This document shows, in pieces, positions 1 to 10,653 of a stretch of 64,000 bases of DNA. Source of the DNA: Mesobacillus harenae (GTDB lineage Bacteria > Bacillota > Bacilli > Bacillales > Cytobacillaceae); the NCBI RefSeq assembly GCF_013343715.1, contig NZ_JABUNR010000011.1, forward strand, positions 1 through 64,000. The letters are read 5' to 3'. The position numbers and the translations under genes are program-made. The notes beneath the pieces were generated by a model. That model saw only the letters and a program-made list of their open reading frames with translations. It had not been told where the DNA came from and did no database searches. Positions within the stretch are counted from its first letter, which is position 1; each line of letters starts with the position of its first letter.

Positions 1-22
1 TGAGGGAACAAACCTCAAAATA

Positions 23-139
<117 letters not shown>

Positions 140-144
140 GCACG

Positions 145-175
145 AAGAACAGCTGATAGAGCTGTTCTTTTTTTT
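145..175 (+). terminator. rRNA operon terminator
   Basis: Perfect 10-bp stem (AAGAACAGCT with AGCTGTTCTT) around a GATAG loop, followed by a run of T. It directly follows the 5S gene and is a typical rho-independent terminator. Confidence 0.93.
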
Positions 176-1274
176 GTTTCTTTGTCCGGAAGGATCAGAC
201 AATATTTTGACTATGATAGAAAAAAGAATGTACCAAGATAGAAAGGAAGGAGTCAAGGAAGCAAATTAGAGAGGCCTGGGTGTACGATGTAAACTAGAAC
301 TGATCGAACGCGGCTGAGGCAGAGATCCGCCGCTTATTACCGTCAAATGATACAGCCGGAATAGCATAATCCATGGCAGTTGAATCCCTCCCTGTACGGA
401 AAGGCAGATAAAATTTTTGTCAGCGTGGGAATTGTTATGCCAATTGATGTGCTAAAAATGATTTTCGACTACTAGGGGTTTTAGTTGAGGAAGATTTGGC
501 GTTGATGTTGTTAATGATATACAGGGAGGCTGATAAATAAACATTCTTTCTTATCCTTAATTCAGTAACCAGTGATCTATACAACAATAAGCGGAGGATT
601 TACCGTTATACTGCAGAATAGAGCTAGGTTCGGGATATAAGCGGAATCTTTCCCTTTATTTAAGCAATTTTCAGTACTTTTTTCTAGATAAGAGGAATTT
701 CTCCGCTTATTTATCAACCATGCAGATTCCCTTCGCTAGCCTTGCGAGTCCGCTCTTTTATGGTAGAAGTTGAGCAGAATATTGCTGAAGAAGAATTAAT
801 GAGTGGCTAATGGACTACCGGGGTACTGAATTTCCATAAGATTGATATAAAAAATGCTTGGAACATATGTCTCCAAGCATTTGTCTTTGCTCATTTACTT
901 ACCACTTTGCTTTTTAACGGTAGTGCGAATTACTATACGAATTCGTATTTTTCACTTCAAAACAGAATCAGATATATGATTTTAACAAGCTTTGTAAGCA
1001 AGGAGATCACTAATCCCAGGTGATTTCTACGTACGAGATGAAAATAAGAAGAACATAATCACATGAGCATATTAGTAATTTACTTCGTTAAGGGGGAAAA
1101 TACTCAATGTGCAACATTGGGCTCAATTAGACAATTATGGTTAGTAGTAATAAATTTAGCGATAGTCTTTATAACCATCTCTGTAAAATCACTCCTATGA
1201 ATGATCAATTTGGTTTACAAACTGTTACTTTTTTGGGAACATTAAAGCCAGTTAAAGGAGAAGGGGCTGACGAT
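176..1274. other. Intergenic region with no supported gene
   Basis: About 1.1 kb between the rRNA terminator and yebE. I find no tRNA and no reading frame with a believable start, ribosome binding site and length. It holds three spaced palindromes (587-711), a hairpin at 852-882 (AAATGCTTGGA with TCCAAGCATTT) that could end a lost transcript, and a 14-bp palindrome ATACGAATTCGTAT at 935-948. Short open stretches such as the one ending near 539 look like gene debris but cannot be identified. Confidence 0.6.
587..711. repeat. Three 24-bp imperfect palindromes at about 50-bp spacing
   Basis: Units at 587-610, 637-660 and 688-711 share the plan ATAAGCGGA, a 6-base centre, then an inverted arm ending TTAT(T/A). 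The third copy has an intact right arm (CCGCTTATT). Unit starts are 50 and 51 bp apart. Each unit can form a small hairpin. I recall similar AAGCGGAA...TTCCGCTT palindromes between genes of other bacilli, but could not search for copies. Confidence 0.6.
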
Positions 1275-1817
1275 TTGCTTGAAAATGGATTAGTTATGGT
1301 TGTTATCATATTAGTAATTAATATTGTGTATGTCTCATTTTTTACGATTAGGATGATTCTTACTTTAAAAGGGCAAAGGTATCAGGCTGCATTTTTAAGT
1401 ACATTTGAAGTAGTAATTTACGTTGTAGGTCTCGGGTTAGTTTTGGATAATTTAAATCAGATTCAAAACTTAATCGCATATGCGCTTGGTTATGGAATCG
1501 GAGTTCTCGTAGGAATGAAGATTGAGGAAAAGCTAGCGCTAGGCTATATTACAGTAAATGTTATCACAAAGGAATATGATGCAGATTTGCCAAGGCAGCT
1601 TAGGGAAAGAGGGTACGGTGTTACGAGCTGGCCAGCGCAAGGGCTGGAAGGAGACCGGATGGCTATGCAAATTTTAACCCCAAGGAAATATGAATTAAAA
1701 TTGTACGAGACCATAAAAGATTTAGATCCAAAGGCTTTTATAATAGCATTTGAACCAAAGACAATTCATGGCGGTTTTTGGGTGAAGACAGTCAGGAAAG
1801 GAAAGTTGTTTTCATGA
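1275..1817 (+). CDS. yebE: DUF2179/DUF5698 membrane protein YebE
   Basis: Conserved Bacillus membrane protein of unknown biochemical role (180 aa). Residues 1-95 hold about three membrane segments ([48 protein letters not shown]). The rest is a soluble DUF2179-like domain with the conserved IHGGFWVK near the end. I start it at the TTG at 1275 (protein begins [10 protein letters not shown]) because this matches the B. subtilis homologue and has AAAGGAGAAGGGG just upstream. An ATG at 1137 would add 46 unlike residues and has no ribosome binding site. The stop codon overlaps the start of the next gene (ATGA). The gene sits between the rRNA operon and pur, as in B. subtilis. Confidence 0.88.
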   Translation: MLENGLVMVVIILVINIVYVSFFTIRMILTLKGQRYQAAFLSTFEVVIYVVGLGLVLDNLNQIQNLIAYALGYGIGVLVGMKIEEKLALGYITVNVITKEYDADLPRQLRERGYGVTSWPAQGLEGDRMAMQILTPRKYELKLYETIKDLDPKAFIIAFEPKTIHGGFWVKTVRKGKLFS

Positions 1818-2008
1818 GTCAAAAAAGGAAGTTTGAAGTACTTGAAGGTGAAACGATCTCGGAGTGCCTTGATCGCATGGACAAGGAAGGATATACTCCT
1901 GTAAGGCGTATAGAAAAGCCGATTTTTAAGGAAGTAGCTAAGGGGAAGGAAACTGAATATGAGCCTGCAGGAAGGCAAATATTCTTTGAAGCGAAAGTAA
2001 AAGAGTAG
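1814..2008 (+). CDS. yebG: NETI-motif small protein YebG
   Basis: Small soluble protein of 64 residues of the NETI-motif family; here the motif reads [11 protein letters not shown] (residues 11-21). No function is known. It starts at ATG 1814, overlapping the yebE stop by four bases, so the two are almost certainly translated together. Its tail ([12 protein letters not shown]) ends directly at the first PurBox of the pur control region. The order yebE-yebG-purE is the same in B. subtilis, which supports the call. Confidence 0.85.
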   Translation: MSQKRKFEVLEGETISECLDRMDKEGYTPVRRIEKPIFKEVAKGKETEYEPAGRQIFFEAKVKE

Positions 2009-2053
2009 AAAACACGAACGTTTTTTAATTGATATTTGTTAACGTTCGATTTT
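2009..2053 (+). promoter_or_regulatory. PurR operator: two inverted PurBoxes
   Basis: AAAACACGAACGTT (2009-2022) and, inverted, AACGTTCGATTTT (2041-2053) flank an 18-base AT-rich spacer. Both fit the known Bacillus PurBox consensus AWWWCCGAACWWT closely and have the same opposed arrangement as upstream of the B. subtilis pur operon. PurR bound here represses when PRPP is low. Confidence 0.88.
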
Positions 2054-2056
2054 ATG

Positions 2057-2085
2057 TTGACTATGATGGCTGTAATTGTTAATAT
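2057..2085 (+). promoter_or_regulatory. Sigma-A promoter of the pur operon
   Basis: TTGACT (2057-2062), 17-bp spacer, TAATAT (2080-2085). It lies just downstream of the PurBoxes and about 28 bp before the riboswitch stem, so transcription should begin near 2092. Confidence 0.85.
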
Positions 2086-2112
2086 GTAAGTGGAAATTAT
2101 AAACGATTTTTT

Positions 2113-2183
2113 CCCTCGTATAATAATGGGGATATGGCCCATGAGTTTCTACCCGGTAACCGTAAAACATCGGACTATGAGGG
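2113..2183 (+). ncRNA. Purine (guanine-type) riboswitch aptamer
   Basis: P1 is formed by CCCTC (2113-2117) and GAGGG (2179-2183). The three-way-junction core is intact: GATATGG, GTTTCTACC, the loop-loop bases, ACCGTAAA and GGACTATG. The ACTATG closing segment and the pur-operon context fit the guanine/hypoxanthine class. Bases 2181-2191 (GGGAAAGTAGT), on the 3' side of P1, are complementary to ACTACTTTCTC at about 2266-2276. Ligand-free RNA can therefore form an antiterminator, and bound RNA releases the terminator at 2256-2315. Confidence 0.95.
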
Positions 2184-2255
2184 AAAGTAGTGTCAATTTA
2201 GAAGGGAATAAGAAGGTTATATCAATGTCTTGCTGATATAGGTTTCTTTGAGCAT

Positions 2256-2315
2256 GCCCGGACAGACTACTTTCTCTTCTGTTTGTAAGAGAAAGCTAGA
2301 TGTCTGGGCCTTTTT
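2256..2315 (+). terminator. Riboswitch-controlled attenuator of purE
   Basis: GCCCGGACA (2256-2264) pairs with TGTCTGGGC (2301-2309), with an inner stem CTTTCTCTT/AAGAGAAAG, then CTTTTT. The left inner arm is the partner of the antiterminator strand in the riboswitch, which gives a standard purine OFF switch. Confidence 0.92.
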
Positions 2316-2365
2316 GATTTTGAATGTCAGAGGAATTTTACTAAAGGATTCAAGGAGGTAAATCT

Positions 2366-2851
2366 ATGGCGGAAGTTGCTGTAATTATGGGAAGCAAATC
2401 AGATTGGGAGACGATGGGTCATGCCTGTGAAATCCTGGATTCATTAGAAATTCCCTATCTGAAAAAGGTTGTTTCTGCACACCGAACGCCAGATTTAATG
2501 TTTGAGTTCGCTGAAGGTGCCCGAAAACAGGGGTTGAAGGTTATCATTGCTGGAGCTGGAGGGGCTGCTCATTTGCCGGGCATGGTGGCTGCCAAAACAA
2601 CACTGCCGGTTATTGGTGTTCCGGTACAGTCAAAAGCCTTGAACGGACTGGATTCGCTGCTTTCAATTGTTCAAATGCCGGGCGGTGTTCCTGTAGCGAC
2701 GGTGGCAATTGGTAAGGCAGGAGCCCTGAACGCTGGACTGTTGGCTGCTCAAATGATCGGAGCATTCAAACCTGAAGTGGCTGAAAGACTCGAGAAACTT
2801 AGAGCTGAAACGAAGCAATCCGTTCTAGAAAGCAGTGATGAACTTGAATAA
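2366..2851 (+). CDS. purE: N5-carboxyaminoimidazole ribonucleotide mutase
   Basis: Cytosolic enzyme of IMP synthesis that converts N5-CAIR, made by PurK, to CAIR. It has 161 residues, normal for class I PurE. The N-terminal [12 protein letters not shown] (substrate phosphate loop), VVSAHRTPD and the [14 protein letters not shown] stretch are all intact. It begins at ATG 2366 behind CAAGGAGGTAAATCT and is the first gene of the operon. Its end overlaps the start of purK, so the two consecutive enzymes are translationally coupled. Confidence 0.98.
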   Translation: MAEVAVIMGSKSDWETMGHACEILDSLEIPYLKKVVSAHRTPDLMFEFAEGARKQGLKVIIAGAGGAAHLPGMVAAKTTLPVIGVPVQSKALNGLDSLLSIVQMPGGVPVATVAIGKAGALNAGLLAAQMIGAFKPEVAERLEKLRAETKQSVLESSDELE

Positions 2852-4001
2852 AACAGTGATTGTACCGGGGCAAACGATAGGAATTATTGGAGGCGGCCAG
2901 CTTGGCAGAATGATGGCTTTTGCTGCAAAAGCCAATGGTTTTAAGGTAGCTGTATTGGATCCAGCAAAAGATTCGCCTGCAGGCCAGACAGCGGATTATT
3001 CAATTATCGGACAGTATGATGATTTGTCTGCTGTAAAAAAGCTGGCTGAAGTAAGTGATGTAATTACATATGAATTCGAGAATATTGACGCGAATGCGTT
3101 AAATTGGCTGAGTGATCATGCCTATGTGCCACAGGGTACAAGATTGTTAGAAATCACTCAAGACAGGATCTTTGAAAAAAGAGCGATACAACAGGCGGGA
3201 GCCGAAGTAGCACCTTATAAAGAGATTCACCAGATTGAGGACCTTTATAAGCACATTAACGGGATTGGCTATCCAGCTGTTCTAAAAACAGCCAGGGGCG
3301 GCTACGATGGCAAAGGTCAGCTCATACTAACTGGAGAGCAGGATTTAGCTAACGCTCATGGCCTTTTAGATCAAGGTGCTTGCGTGTTAGAAAAGTGGGT
3401 CGCTTTTGAAAAAGAACTATCTGTTATTATATCAAGAAATCCCCAGGGAGAAGCAGCTGTCTTCCCAGTCGGGGAAAACATTCATAAAAATAATATTCTT
3501 TATCAGACAATTGTTCCCGCCAGGATTAGCCAGGATGCAGCTCGAAAGGCGATCACACTTGCCACACAGCTGGCTGAGTCTTTGGATTTAACAGGTACGC
3601 TGGCAGTTGAGATGTTTTTAACTGCAGATAACGAGATTTATATTAATGAATTGGCACCAAGGCCTCATAATTCCGGACATTATACAATTGAAGCATGTGA
3701 AACCTCCCAGTTTGAGCAGCATATCAAGGCTGTCTGCGGATGGCCGCTTGGCAGTACAGAGTTGTTGAAGCCTGCTGTTATGGTTAATATTCTTGGTGAT
3801 GAACAGGTTGGACTTATTGGTAAAATAAGTGAGTTAAAGGATTGGAAAATCCATCTATACGGGAAGCAAGAAGTAAAGCCGCTCCGTAAAATGGGCCATG
3901 TGACTCTGTTGCGCCCAACTGTTGAGGAAGCATTAAATGAAGCAGATCTAAGTGGGATTTGGAACACAGCAAAGGAAAAGATCGGAGGAACAAGTAAATG
4001 A
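2838..4001 (+). CDS. purK: N5-carboxyaminoimidazole ribonucleotide synthase
   Basis: ATP-grasp enzyme that carboxylates AIR to N5-CAIR with ATP and bicarbonate; it works with PurE. About 387 residues. The opening [17 protein letters not shown] is the pre-ATP-grasp nucleotide fold, the ATP-grasp part contains [12 protein letters not shown], and [17 protein letters not shown] carries the catalytic metal-binding residues. I use ATG 2838; GTG 2835 is directly in front and equally possible. The start lies inside purE and the stop overlaps the purB start (ATGA). Confidence 0.97.
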   Translation: MNLNKTVIVPGQTIGIIGGGQLGRMMAFAAKANGFKVAVLDPAKDSPAGQTADYSIIGQYDDLSAVKKLAEVSDVITYEFENIDANALNWLSDHAYVPQGTRLLEITQDRIFEKRAIQQAGAEVAPYKEIHQIEDLYKHINGIGYPAVLKTARGGYDGKGQLILTGEQDLANAHGLLDQGACVLEKWVAFEKELSVIISRNPQGEAAVFPVGENIHKNNILYQTIVPARISQDAARKAITLATQLAESLDLTGTLAVEMFLTADNEIYINELAPRPHNSGHYTIEACETSQFEQHIKAVCGWPLGSTELLKPAVMVNILGDEQVGLIGKISELKDWKIHLYGKQEVKPLRKMGHVTLLRPTVEEALNEADLSGIWNTAKEKIGGTSK

Positions 4002-5290
4002 TAGATCGTTATACCCGCCCTGAAATGGGGGCCATATGGACAGAAGAAAACCGCTTTAAAGCCTGGCTGGAGGTAGAAATTCTTGCTTGTGAGGCATGGG
4101 CTGAGTTAGGTGATATACCAAAGGAAGATGTACAGAAGATTCGTGACAATGCCTCTTTTGATGTCGCGCGAATCCAAGAGATTGAAGAAGAGACAAGGCA
4201 TGATGTCGTTGCCTTTACCCGTGCTGTTTCCGAAACACTTGGAGAAGAACGAAAGTGGGTTCATTATGGATTGACTTCAACGGATGTTGTTGACACCGCT
4301 CTTTCGTACTTATTAAAGCAGGCAAATGAAATTTTATTAAAAGATATTGAACGTTTTATAGAAGTACTTAAAAATAAGGCGCAAGAACATAAACATACTG
4401 TGATGATGGGCCGTACCCATGGAGTTCATGCAGAGCCGACAACATTTGGCCTTAAGCTTGCTTTATGGCTTGAAGAGATGAAGCGGAACCTGGAGCGATT
4501 CAGGACTGCAGCCGAGGGAGTAGAATTCGGGAAAATCTCTGGGGCAGTTGGAACATATGCCAATATTGACCCCTTCGTTGAAAAATATGTTTGTGAAAGA
4601 CTAGGCCTTCAGGCTGCACCAATCTCAACTCAAACATTGCAGCGGGACCGCCATGCTTTTTATATGTCATCACTAGCGCTAGTTGCAACATCAATTGAAA
4701 AGTTTGCTGTAGAAATCCGCGGTTTGCAAAAAAGTGAAACACGCGAAGTGGAAGAGTTTTTTGCTAAAGGCCAAAAAGGGTCTTCTGCAATGCCGCATAA
4801 ACGTAATCCGATCGGCTCCGAGAATATGACTGGCTTGGCAAGAGTAATTCGCGGTTATATGACAACAGCCTATGAGAATGTTGCCCTCTGGCATGAACGA
4901 GATATATCTCATTCCTCAGCAGAGAGAATCATTTTACCTGATGCAACGATCGCACTGAACTATATGCTTAACCGTTTTAGCAATATTGTAAAAAACCTGA
5001 CAGTCTATCCGGAAAACATGAAGCGTAATATGAATGCGACATTGGGTTTAATCTATTCTCAGCGTGTCCTTCTGACATTGATTGACAAGGGGCTGTCCCG
5101 TGAGGAAGCTTATGACACAGTGCAGCCTCTGGCAATGGAAGCATGGGAGAAACAAGTCTCCTTTCGTCAACTGATCGAAGAGGATGATAAGGTAACTAAA
5201 TTTCTTTCGGCAGCAGAAATTGAGGATTGCTTTGATTATCGTTACCATATAAAGCAGGTTGATGGCATCTTTGAACGGCTAGGCTTATAA
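3998..5290 (+). CDS. purB: Adenylosuccinate lyase
   Basis: Acts twice in purine synthesis: SAICAR to AICAR, and adenylosuccinate to AMP, releasing fumarate each time. It has 430 residues, usual for the Bacillus enzyme. The fumarase/aspartase superfamily signature [11 protein letters not shown] is near residue 262, with TSTDVVDTA and [15 protein letters not shown] holding the active-site His residues. Ribosome binding site GGAGG at 3984-3988; start ATG 3998 overlaps the purK stop. A hairpin without T-run separates it from purC. Confidence 0.98.
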   Translation: MIDRYTRPEMGAIWTEENRFKAWLEVEILACEAWAELGDIPKEDVQKIRDNASFDVARIQEIEEETRHDVVAFTRAVSETLGEERKWVHYGLTSTDVVDTALSYLLKQANEILLKDIERFIEVLKNKAQEHKHTVMMGRTHGVHAEPTTFGLKLALWLEEMKRNLERFRTAAEGVEFGKISGAVGTYANIDPFVEKYVCERLGLQAAPISTQTLQRDRHAFYMSSLALVATSIEKFAVEIRGLQKSETREVEEFFAKGQKGSSAMPHKRNPIGSENMTGLARVIRGYMTTAYENVALWHERDISHSSAERIILPDATIALNYMLNRFSNIVKNLTVYPENMKRNMNATLGLIYSQRVLLTLIDKGLSREEAYDTVQPLAMEAWEKQVSFRQLIEEDDKVTKFLSAAEIEDCFDYRYHIKQVDGIFERLGL

Positions 5291-5300
5291 GAGCTAAATA

Positions 5301-5326
5301 AAGAGGGAAGAAGAGTCTTCCCTCTT
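5301..5326 (+). other. Intercistronic hairpin between purB and purC
   Basis: Perfect 11-bp stem (AAGAGGGAAGA with TCTTCCCTCTT) with a four-base AGAG loop, in the only wide gap inside the first half of the operon. No T-run follows, so it is unlikely to be a strong terminator. RNA processing or 3' protection of the purEKB part is possible. Confidence 0.7.
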
Positions 5327-5394
5327 CCAAATAAAAAAATTGGAAAAAATGCATGCTGAAGATTCCCAATCTTCTATCTATAGGAGGCTTTGTG

Positions 5395-6114
5395 ATGGAG
5401 AAGCAAAATCTGCTTTATGAAGGAAAAGCCAAAAAAATTTACACGACAAGCGAAGAAACGATCGTTTGGATTGAATATAAAGATTCAGCGACCGCTTTTA
5501 ACGGAGAGAAAAAGGCAGATATTCTCGGTAAAGGCCGTTTAAATAATGCGATTACAAGTTTGCTATTCTTGAAGCTTCAAAAAGCAGGAATTGATTCACA
5601 CTTCATTAAACAGATTTCAGACACAGAACAGCTTGTCAAAAAAGTGAAGGTTATCCCGCTTGAAGTTGTAGTCAGAAATGTGGCTGCCGGGAGTCTTGCG
5701 AAGCGACTTGGAATAGAAGAAGGGAAAGAACTCTCAGCCCCCTTGGTGGAATTTTATCTGAAAGATGATAGTCTTGGTGACCCGCTTGTCACTGACGCTC
5801 ACATTGATGAATTAAAGCTGGCGCCTCTAGAGGAAAGAAACATTCTGATTGAAAAGGCCTTGCAGGTAAATCGAGTTTTAAGCTCCCTATTTGATGGGAT
5901 GGGTATTCGCTTGATCGATTTTAAACTAGAGTTTGGAAAGGACTTGGAAGGCCGGATTTTACTGGCTGATGAAATATCACCAGACACTTGCCGGCTGTGG
6001 GACAAAGAGACAAATGAGAAACTTGATAAAGATGTTTTTCGCCGGGATTTAGGCAGCCTGACAGATGCTTATGAAACCATTTTAGCTAGATTGGGAGGAA
6101 AGCAGCATGTATAA
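5395..6114 (+). CDS. purC: SAICAR synthetase
   Basis: Joins aspartate to CAIR with ATP, giving SAICAR. It has 239 residues, typical of the short bacterial enzyme. The protein begins MEKQNLLYEGKAKKIY, as PurC usually does. VEVVVRNVAAGS-type (here LEVVVRNVAAGSL) and LADEISPDTCRLWD are the family signatures. The start is ATG 5395 with TAGGAGG at 5381-5387; an in-frame upstream ATG (5353) adds 14 unlike residues. The end overlaps purS by eight bases. Confidence 0.97.
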   Translation: MEKQNLLYEGKAKKIYTTSEETIVWIEYKDSATAFNGEKKADILGKGRLNNAITSLLFLKLQKAGIDSHFIKQISDTEQLVKKVKVIPLEVVVRNVAAGSLAKRLGIEEGKELSAPLVEFYLKDDSLGDPLVTDAHIDELKLAPLEERNILIEKALQVNRVLSSLFDGMGIRLIDFKLEFGKDLEGRILLADEISPDTCRLWDKETNEKLDKDVFRRDLGSLTDAYETILARLGGKQHV

Positions 6115-6361
6115 AGTAAAGGTATATATCACGTTAAGGGAAAGTGTATTGGACCCTCAGGGAACGGCAGTCAAAGGTTCATTACAAACGCTTGGCTATT
6201 CATCTGTAGAAGATGTCAGGATCGGAAAATATTTAGAACTGACACTGAATGAGCGGACGGAAAACATCGATCAGGCTGTTCAGGAAATGTGTGATAAACT
6301 GCTGGCAAACCCAGTTATTGAAGATTACCGTTATGAGATTGAGGAGAGTGTTGCACAGTGA
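6107..6361 (+). CDS. purS: FGAM synthase subunit PurS
   Basis: Small structural subunit (84 aa) of the three-part formylglycinamidine ribonucleotide synthase PurSQL found in Gram-positives. It bridges PurL and PurQ and helps ammonia transfer. The pattern [16 protein letters not shown]...[17 protein letters not shown] is the PurS family plan. Start ATG 6107 lies inside the purC end, and its stop overlaps the GTG start of purQ, as expected for subunits made in fixed ratio. Confidence 0.96.
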   Translation: MYKVKVYITLRESVLDPQGTAVKGSLQTLGYSSVEDVRIGKYLELTLNERTENIDQAVQEMCDKLLANPVIEDYRYEIEESVAQ

Positions 6362-7044
6362 AATTCGCTGTAATTGTATTCCCAGGATCTAACTGTGATG
6401 TTGACATGTACCACGCTGTTAAAGACGAGCTTGGACAAGAGGCAGAGTATGTGTGGCATGATGCCGAAAGTCTTGACGGCTATGATGGGATTTTACTTCC
6501 GGGCGGCTTTTCATACGGTGATTACCTCAGAACAGGTGCCATAGCCCGTTTCAGCAAGATCATGAAGGAAGTCGTGAAGGCGGCGGAAGCAGGGAAACCG
6601 GTTCTGGGAGTTTGCAACGGATTTCAGATTTTATTGGAGTCAGGCCTTCTTCCCGGTGCGATGAGACGAAATGAAAGCTTAAAATTCATATGCCGCTCTG
6701 TATCTCTAAAGGTGAGGAACAACCAAACGATGTTTACATCTGCTTATGGGCAGGATGAAATTATTCAAATACCAATTGCTCATGGTGAGGGTAACTATTA
6801 TTGTGACCAAGAAACTCTAGATAAGCTGAAAGCCAATAAACAGATTGTTTTTTCTTATGAAGGAATCAATCCCAATGGCAGCCTGGAAAATATTGCAGGC
6901 ATTATAAATGAAAATGGTAACGTTCTAGGCATGATGCCTCATCCGGAACGCGCAGTTGATCCGCTTTTGGGCGGAGCAGACGGGCTGAAGCTGTTTAAAG
7001 GTATTGTTAAGCAATGGAGGGAAACATATGCTGTTAACGCGTGA
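6358..7044 (+). CDS. purQ: FGAM synthase glutaminase subunit PurQ
   Basis: Class I glutamine amidotransferase that supplies ammonia to PurL for making FGAM. It has 228 residues. The nucleophile Cys lies in [14 protein letters not shown] (about residues 80-93), and the His/Glu pair in [10 protein letters not shown] near the end. FPGSNCDVD at the N-terminus is the PurQ version of the amidotransferase start. GTG start (6358) overlaps the purS stop. The C-terminal part overlaps the purL start region by 17 bases. Confidence 0.97.
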   Translation: MKFAVIVFPGSNCDVDMYHAVKDELGQEAEYVWHDAESLDGYDGILLPGGFSYGDYLRTGAIARFSKIMKEVVKAAEAGKPVLGVCNGFQILLESGLLPGAMRRNESLKFICRSVSLKVRNNQTMFTSAYGQDEIIQIPIAHGEGNYYCDQETLDKLKANKQIVFSYEGINPNGSLENIAGIINENGNVLGMMPHPERAVDPLLGGADGLKLFKGIVKQWRETYAVNA

Positions 7045-9241
7045 ACCAGGTCCTGAGCAAATCAAATCATTAAAACTATACAAAGACATGGGTTTGTCTG
7101 ATGAAGAATTTCAAATGGTAGAAGACATCCTTGGACGGATCCCGAATTATACTGAAACTGGTCTTTTTTCTGTAATGTGGTCAGAACATTGCAGCTATAA
7201 AAACTCAAAACCAGTTTTAAAGAAATTTCCAGTCACAGGTGAGAAAGTGCTTCAAGGACCGGGTGAAGGTGCTGGAATTGTCGACATTGGAGATAACCAG
7301 GCGGTCGTTTTTAAAATTGAAAGCCATAATCACCCATCTGCAATTGAACCTTTTCAGGGGGCAGCAACAGGGGTTGGCGGTATCATTCGGGACGTCTTTT
7401 CTATGGGAGCAAGACCAGTTGCGCTTCTTAATTCGCTGAGATTTGGGGAACTTTCTTCCCCAAAGGTGAAATATCTTTTTAAGGAAGTAGTAGCTGGGAT
7501 TGCTGGCTATGGGAACTGTATCGGAATCCCTACGGTTGGCGGTGAGGTTCAATTCGACGCATCATATGAAGGGAATCCGCTCGTCAATGCAATGTGTGTG
7601 GGAATTATTGACCATAAGGATATAAAAAAGGGGCAAGCACATGGGGTAGGTAACCCTGTCATGTACGTTGGTGCCAAGACAGGTCGAGATGGAATCCACG
7701 GTGCAACCTTTGCTTCAGAAGAATTGAATGAGCAATCCGAGGATAAGCGTCCGGCTGTTCAGGTTGGCGATCCGTTTATGGAAAAGTTGTTGTTGGAAGC
7801 ATGTCTGGAATTAGTTCAGTGTGATGCATTAGTAGGAATACAGGATATGGGCGCGGCCGGACTGACCAGTTCATCAGCAGAAATGGCCAGCAAGGCGGGA
7901 ATGGGCATCGAAATGAACCTTGATAAGGTTCCCCAACGTGAAACCGGAATGACAGCATATGAAATGATGCTGTCAGAGTCTCAGGAGCGGATGCTAATTG
8001 TCGTAGAAAAGGGCCGGGAACAGGAAATTATTGATATTTGCTCCAAGTATGATTTGGATGCTGTTACGATCGGCCTAGTAACAGATGATAAGCAGCTGCG
8101 TTTGATTCATAACGGGGAAACAGTCGCTGAGGTGCCGGCAGATGCTTTGGCAGAAGAAGCGCCTGTTTACCATAAGCCTTCAAGTGAGCCTGAATATTTC
8201 CGTTTATATCAGGAGATGCCAAATGAAACACCAGGTGTAGCCGATTATCAAGAAACCTTACTTTCACTTTTGAAGCAGCCGACGATTGCCAGTAAAGAAT
8301 GGGTTTATGATCAATACGATTATATGGTCCGCACTAATACAGTAGTAGCACCTGGATCTGATGCTGCAGTTGTCAGAATCCGCGGGACTAAGAAAGCACT
8401 AGCAATGACAACTGACTGTAACTCACGTTATATTTACCTTGATCCGGAAACAGGCGGAAAAATTGCAGTGGCCGAGGCTGCTAGAAATATCATTTGTTCC
8501 GGCGGAGAGCCATTGGCAATAACGGATTGTTTAAATTTTGGCAATCCTGAAAAGCCTGAAATTTTTTGGCAGCTTGAAAAAGCGGTCGACGGAATGAGCG
8601 AGGCTTGCCGCAAGTTGAATACACCGGTTATCAGCGGTAATGTATCCTTATATAACGAGACTAATGGGACAGCTGTTTATCCAACACCGGTTGTTGGGAT
8701 GGTCGGGCTAATTGACGACATCAGCCATGTAACAACACAGTCATTTAAACAGGAAGGCGATTTCATTTATCTTCTGGGTGAGGCTGCTGATGAATTTGGG
8801 GGCAGCGAGCTGCAAAAGCTTGTCCATGGGAAGATCTTTGGAAAAGCACCTATGCTTAATATAGAAAAGGAAGCTGAGCATCAGCGCCAAGTTTTGAATT
8901 CGATTAAAAAGGGACTAATATCTTCAGCTCACGATGTGGCCGAAGGTGGATTAGCAGTTGCTCTTGCAGAGTCGCTAATCGGCACTGGGATGGGCGCAAG
9001 GGTTGCTCTAAGCGGTGAGTCAACTTCTGCACTCTTTAGTGAATCACAATCCCGTTTTCTTTTATCAGTAAAAGAAGAAAACCGTGAAGAATTCGAAAGC
9101 TTATCAAGTGCTGTTTTAATTGGGAAAGTGACAAGTGATCCTCAATTACAAATAATGGTTGAAGGAAACCAGGTTATCAGTCTTCCCGTCGAGGAGCTGA
9201 AAAAAGCCTGGAAAGGGGCTATTCCATGCTTGCTGAATTAA
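7028..9241 (+). CDS. purL: FGAM synthase large subunit PurL
   Basis: Catalytic subunit that converts FGAR to FGAM using ATP and ammonia from PurQ. It has 737 residues, the short form that needs PurS and Pur[13 protein letters not shown] (about residue 45) holds the active-site His, and [23 protein letters not shown] and [11 protein letters not shown] are nucleotide/metal-binding parts of its duplicated PurM-like halves. I start at ATG 7028 behind GGAGGGAAACAT; starting further upstream would only read purQ sequence. It overlaps purF by 16 bases. Confidence 0.97.
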   Translation: MLLTREPGPEQIKSLKLYKDMGLSDEEFQMVEDILGRIPNYTETGLFSVMWSEHCSYKNSKPVLKKFPVTGEKVLQGPGEGAGIVDIGDNQAVVFKIESHNHPSAIEPFQGAATGVGGIIRDVFSMGARPVALLNSLRFGELSSPKVKYLFKEVVAGIAGYGNCIGIPTVGGEVQFDASYEGNPLVNAMCVGIIDHKDIKKGQAHGVGNPVMYVGAKTGRDGIHGATFASEELNEQSEDKRPAVQVGDPFMEKLLLEACLELVQCDALVGIQDMGAAGLTSSSAEMASKAGMGIEMNLDKVPQRETGMTAYEMMLSESQERMLIVVEKGREQEIIDICSKYDLDAVTIGLVTDDKQLRLIHNGETVAEVPADALAEEAPVYHKPSSEPEYFRLYQEMPNETPGVADYQETLLSLLKQPTIASKEWVYDQYDYMVRTNTVVAPGSDAAVVRIRGTKKALAMTTDCNSRYIYLDPETGGKIAVAEAARNIICSGGEPLAITDCLNFGNPEKPEIFWQLEKAVDGMSEACRKLNTPVISGNVSLYNETNGTAVYPTPVVGMVGLIDDISHVTTQSFKQEGDFIYLLGEAADEFGGSELQKLVHGKIFGKAPMLNIEKEAEHQRQVLNSIKKGLISSAHDVAEGGLAVALAESLIGTGMGARVALSGESTSALFSESQSRFLLSVKEENREEFESLSSAVLIGKVTSDPQLQIMVEGNQVISLPVEELKKAWKGAIPCLLN

Positions 9242-10638
9242 AAGGATTAAACGAAGAATGCGGATTGTTTGGGATATGGGGTCACTCTGACGCAGCACAA
9301 ATTACGTATTATGGTTTGCATAGCCTCCAGCATCGCGGCCAGGAAGGCACTGGCATCGTTATTAAAGAGGGCAATGAGCTAAAAGGAACGAAGGGTGAGG
9401 GCCTGGTTACAGAGGTTTTCACTACCGAAGTTATGCAAAAGCTAAAAGGGAGATCTGCAATTGGCCATGTTAGGTATGCAACTGCAGGAGGCGGGGGTTA
9501 TGAAAATGTTCAGCCTCTGCTGTTTCATTCGCAAAATGGCAGTCTTGCCCTTGCACATAATGGCAATTTGGTTAATGCAAACGCCCTGAAGAATCAGCTG
9601 GAAGCCCAGGGAAGCATCTTCCAGACAAGCTCGGACACGGAGGTTCTTGCCCACTTAATTAAGCGAGGCGGTTACTCTAACATTAAAGGTCTTGTCCGGA
9701 ATGCTTTAACAATGCTAAAGGGGGCCTTTGCGTTTCTGATTATGACTGAAACAGAAATGCTGGTCGCCCTTGATCCGAATGGCCTTCGCCCCTTGTCATT
9801 AGGTAAAATTGGTGATGCTTATGTTGTAGCTTCTGAAACGTGCGCCTTTGATATTGTTGGAGCGGAGTTCGTTCGAGACATTCTTCCAGGAGAGCTGCTG
9901 GTCATTAACGATTCGGGCATCCATTCGGAAATGTATTCACTTCATACTAATACTGCCATTTGTACCATGGAATATATTTATTTTTCACGTCCGGACAGCA
10001 ATATTCACGGGATTAATGTTCATACAGCCAGAAAAAGCTTAGGAAAACAGCTTGCCGCAGAAGCGCCGATTGAAGCTGACGTAGTGACCGGAGTGCCAGA
10101 TTCGAGCATTTCAGCAGCGATCGGATATGCTGAAGCGACGGGCATTCCCTATGAAATGGGCCTAATAAAAAACCGTTATGTTGGCAGGACTTTTATCCAG
10201 CCTTCCCAGTCATTGCGCGAACAGGGTGTGAAAATGAAGCTCTCTCCTGTCAGGGGAGTAGTGGAAGGCAAGCGGGTAATCATGGTCGACGATTCAATTG
10301 TCCGCGGCACAACGAGCAGGAGGATTGTCTCAATGCTGAGGGATGCAGGAGCAACAGAGATTCATGTAGTAATTAGCTCACCACCTATTCAAAACCCATG
10401 CTTCTACGGTATTGATACCTCCTCCAAGGAGGAACTTATAGCCTCAAATCATTCTGTTGAAGAGATTAGGGAACAGATTGGCGCAGATTCGTTAACTTTT
10501 TTAAGTGTTGCCGGTACAATTGAAGCTATAGGCCGAACTGATGCAGGCGAAAATCGCGGCCATTGCCTCGCTTGTTTTACTGGAAGGTATCCAACCGAAA
10601 TTTACCCGTCAGAGCTTCAGTCGGCGGAAAAATGCTAA
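9226..10638 (+). CDS. purF: Amidophosphoribosyltransferase
   Basis: First committed enzyme of the pathway (PRPP + glutamine to phosphoribosylamine), and the feedback-controlled step. It has 470 residues. The short propeptide [11 protein letters not shown] is removed to expose the N-terminal nucleophile Cys12, as in B. subtilis. Cys residues for the 4Fe-4S cluster are seen in AICTMEY, NPCFYG and GHCLACF. The PRPP site is [15 protein letters not shown]. The start at ATG 9226 lies within the purL end (translational coupling). Confidence 0.98.
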   Translation: MLAELKGLNEECGLFGIWGHSDAAQITYYGLHSLQHRGQEGTGIVIKEGNELKGTKGEGLVTEVFTTEVMQKLKGRSAIGHVRYATAGGGGYENVQPLLFHSQNGSLALAHNGNLVNANALKNQLEAQGSIFQTSSDTEVLAHLIKRGGYSNIKGLVRNALTMLKGAFAFLIMTETEMLVALDPNGLRPLSLGKIGDAYVVASETCAFDIVGAEFVRDILPGELLVINDSGIHSEMYSLHTNTAICTMEYIYFSRPDSNIHGINVHTARKSLGKQLAAEAPIEADVVTGVPDSSISAAIGYAEATGIPYEMGLIKNRYVGRTFIQPSQSLREQGVKMKLSPVRGVVEGKRVIMVDDSIVRGTTSRRIVSMLRDAGATEIHVVISSPPIQNPCFYGIDTSSKEELIASNHSVEEIREQIGADSLTFLSVAGTIEAIGRTDAGENRGHCLACFTGRYPTEIYPSELQSAEKC

Positions 10639-10653
10639 TTAGGAGGCATCTTC

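Noticed and set aside
1137..1274. N-terminal extension of yebE from ATG 1137
   Set aside because: No ribosome binding site, the extra 46 residues are unlike the family, and TTG 1275 has a strong site and matches the homologue start.
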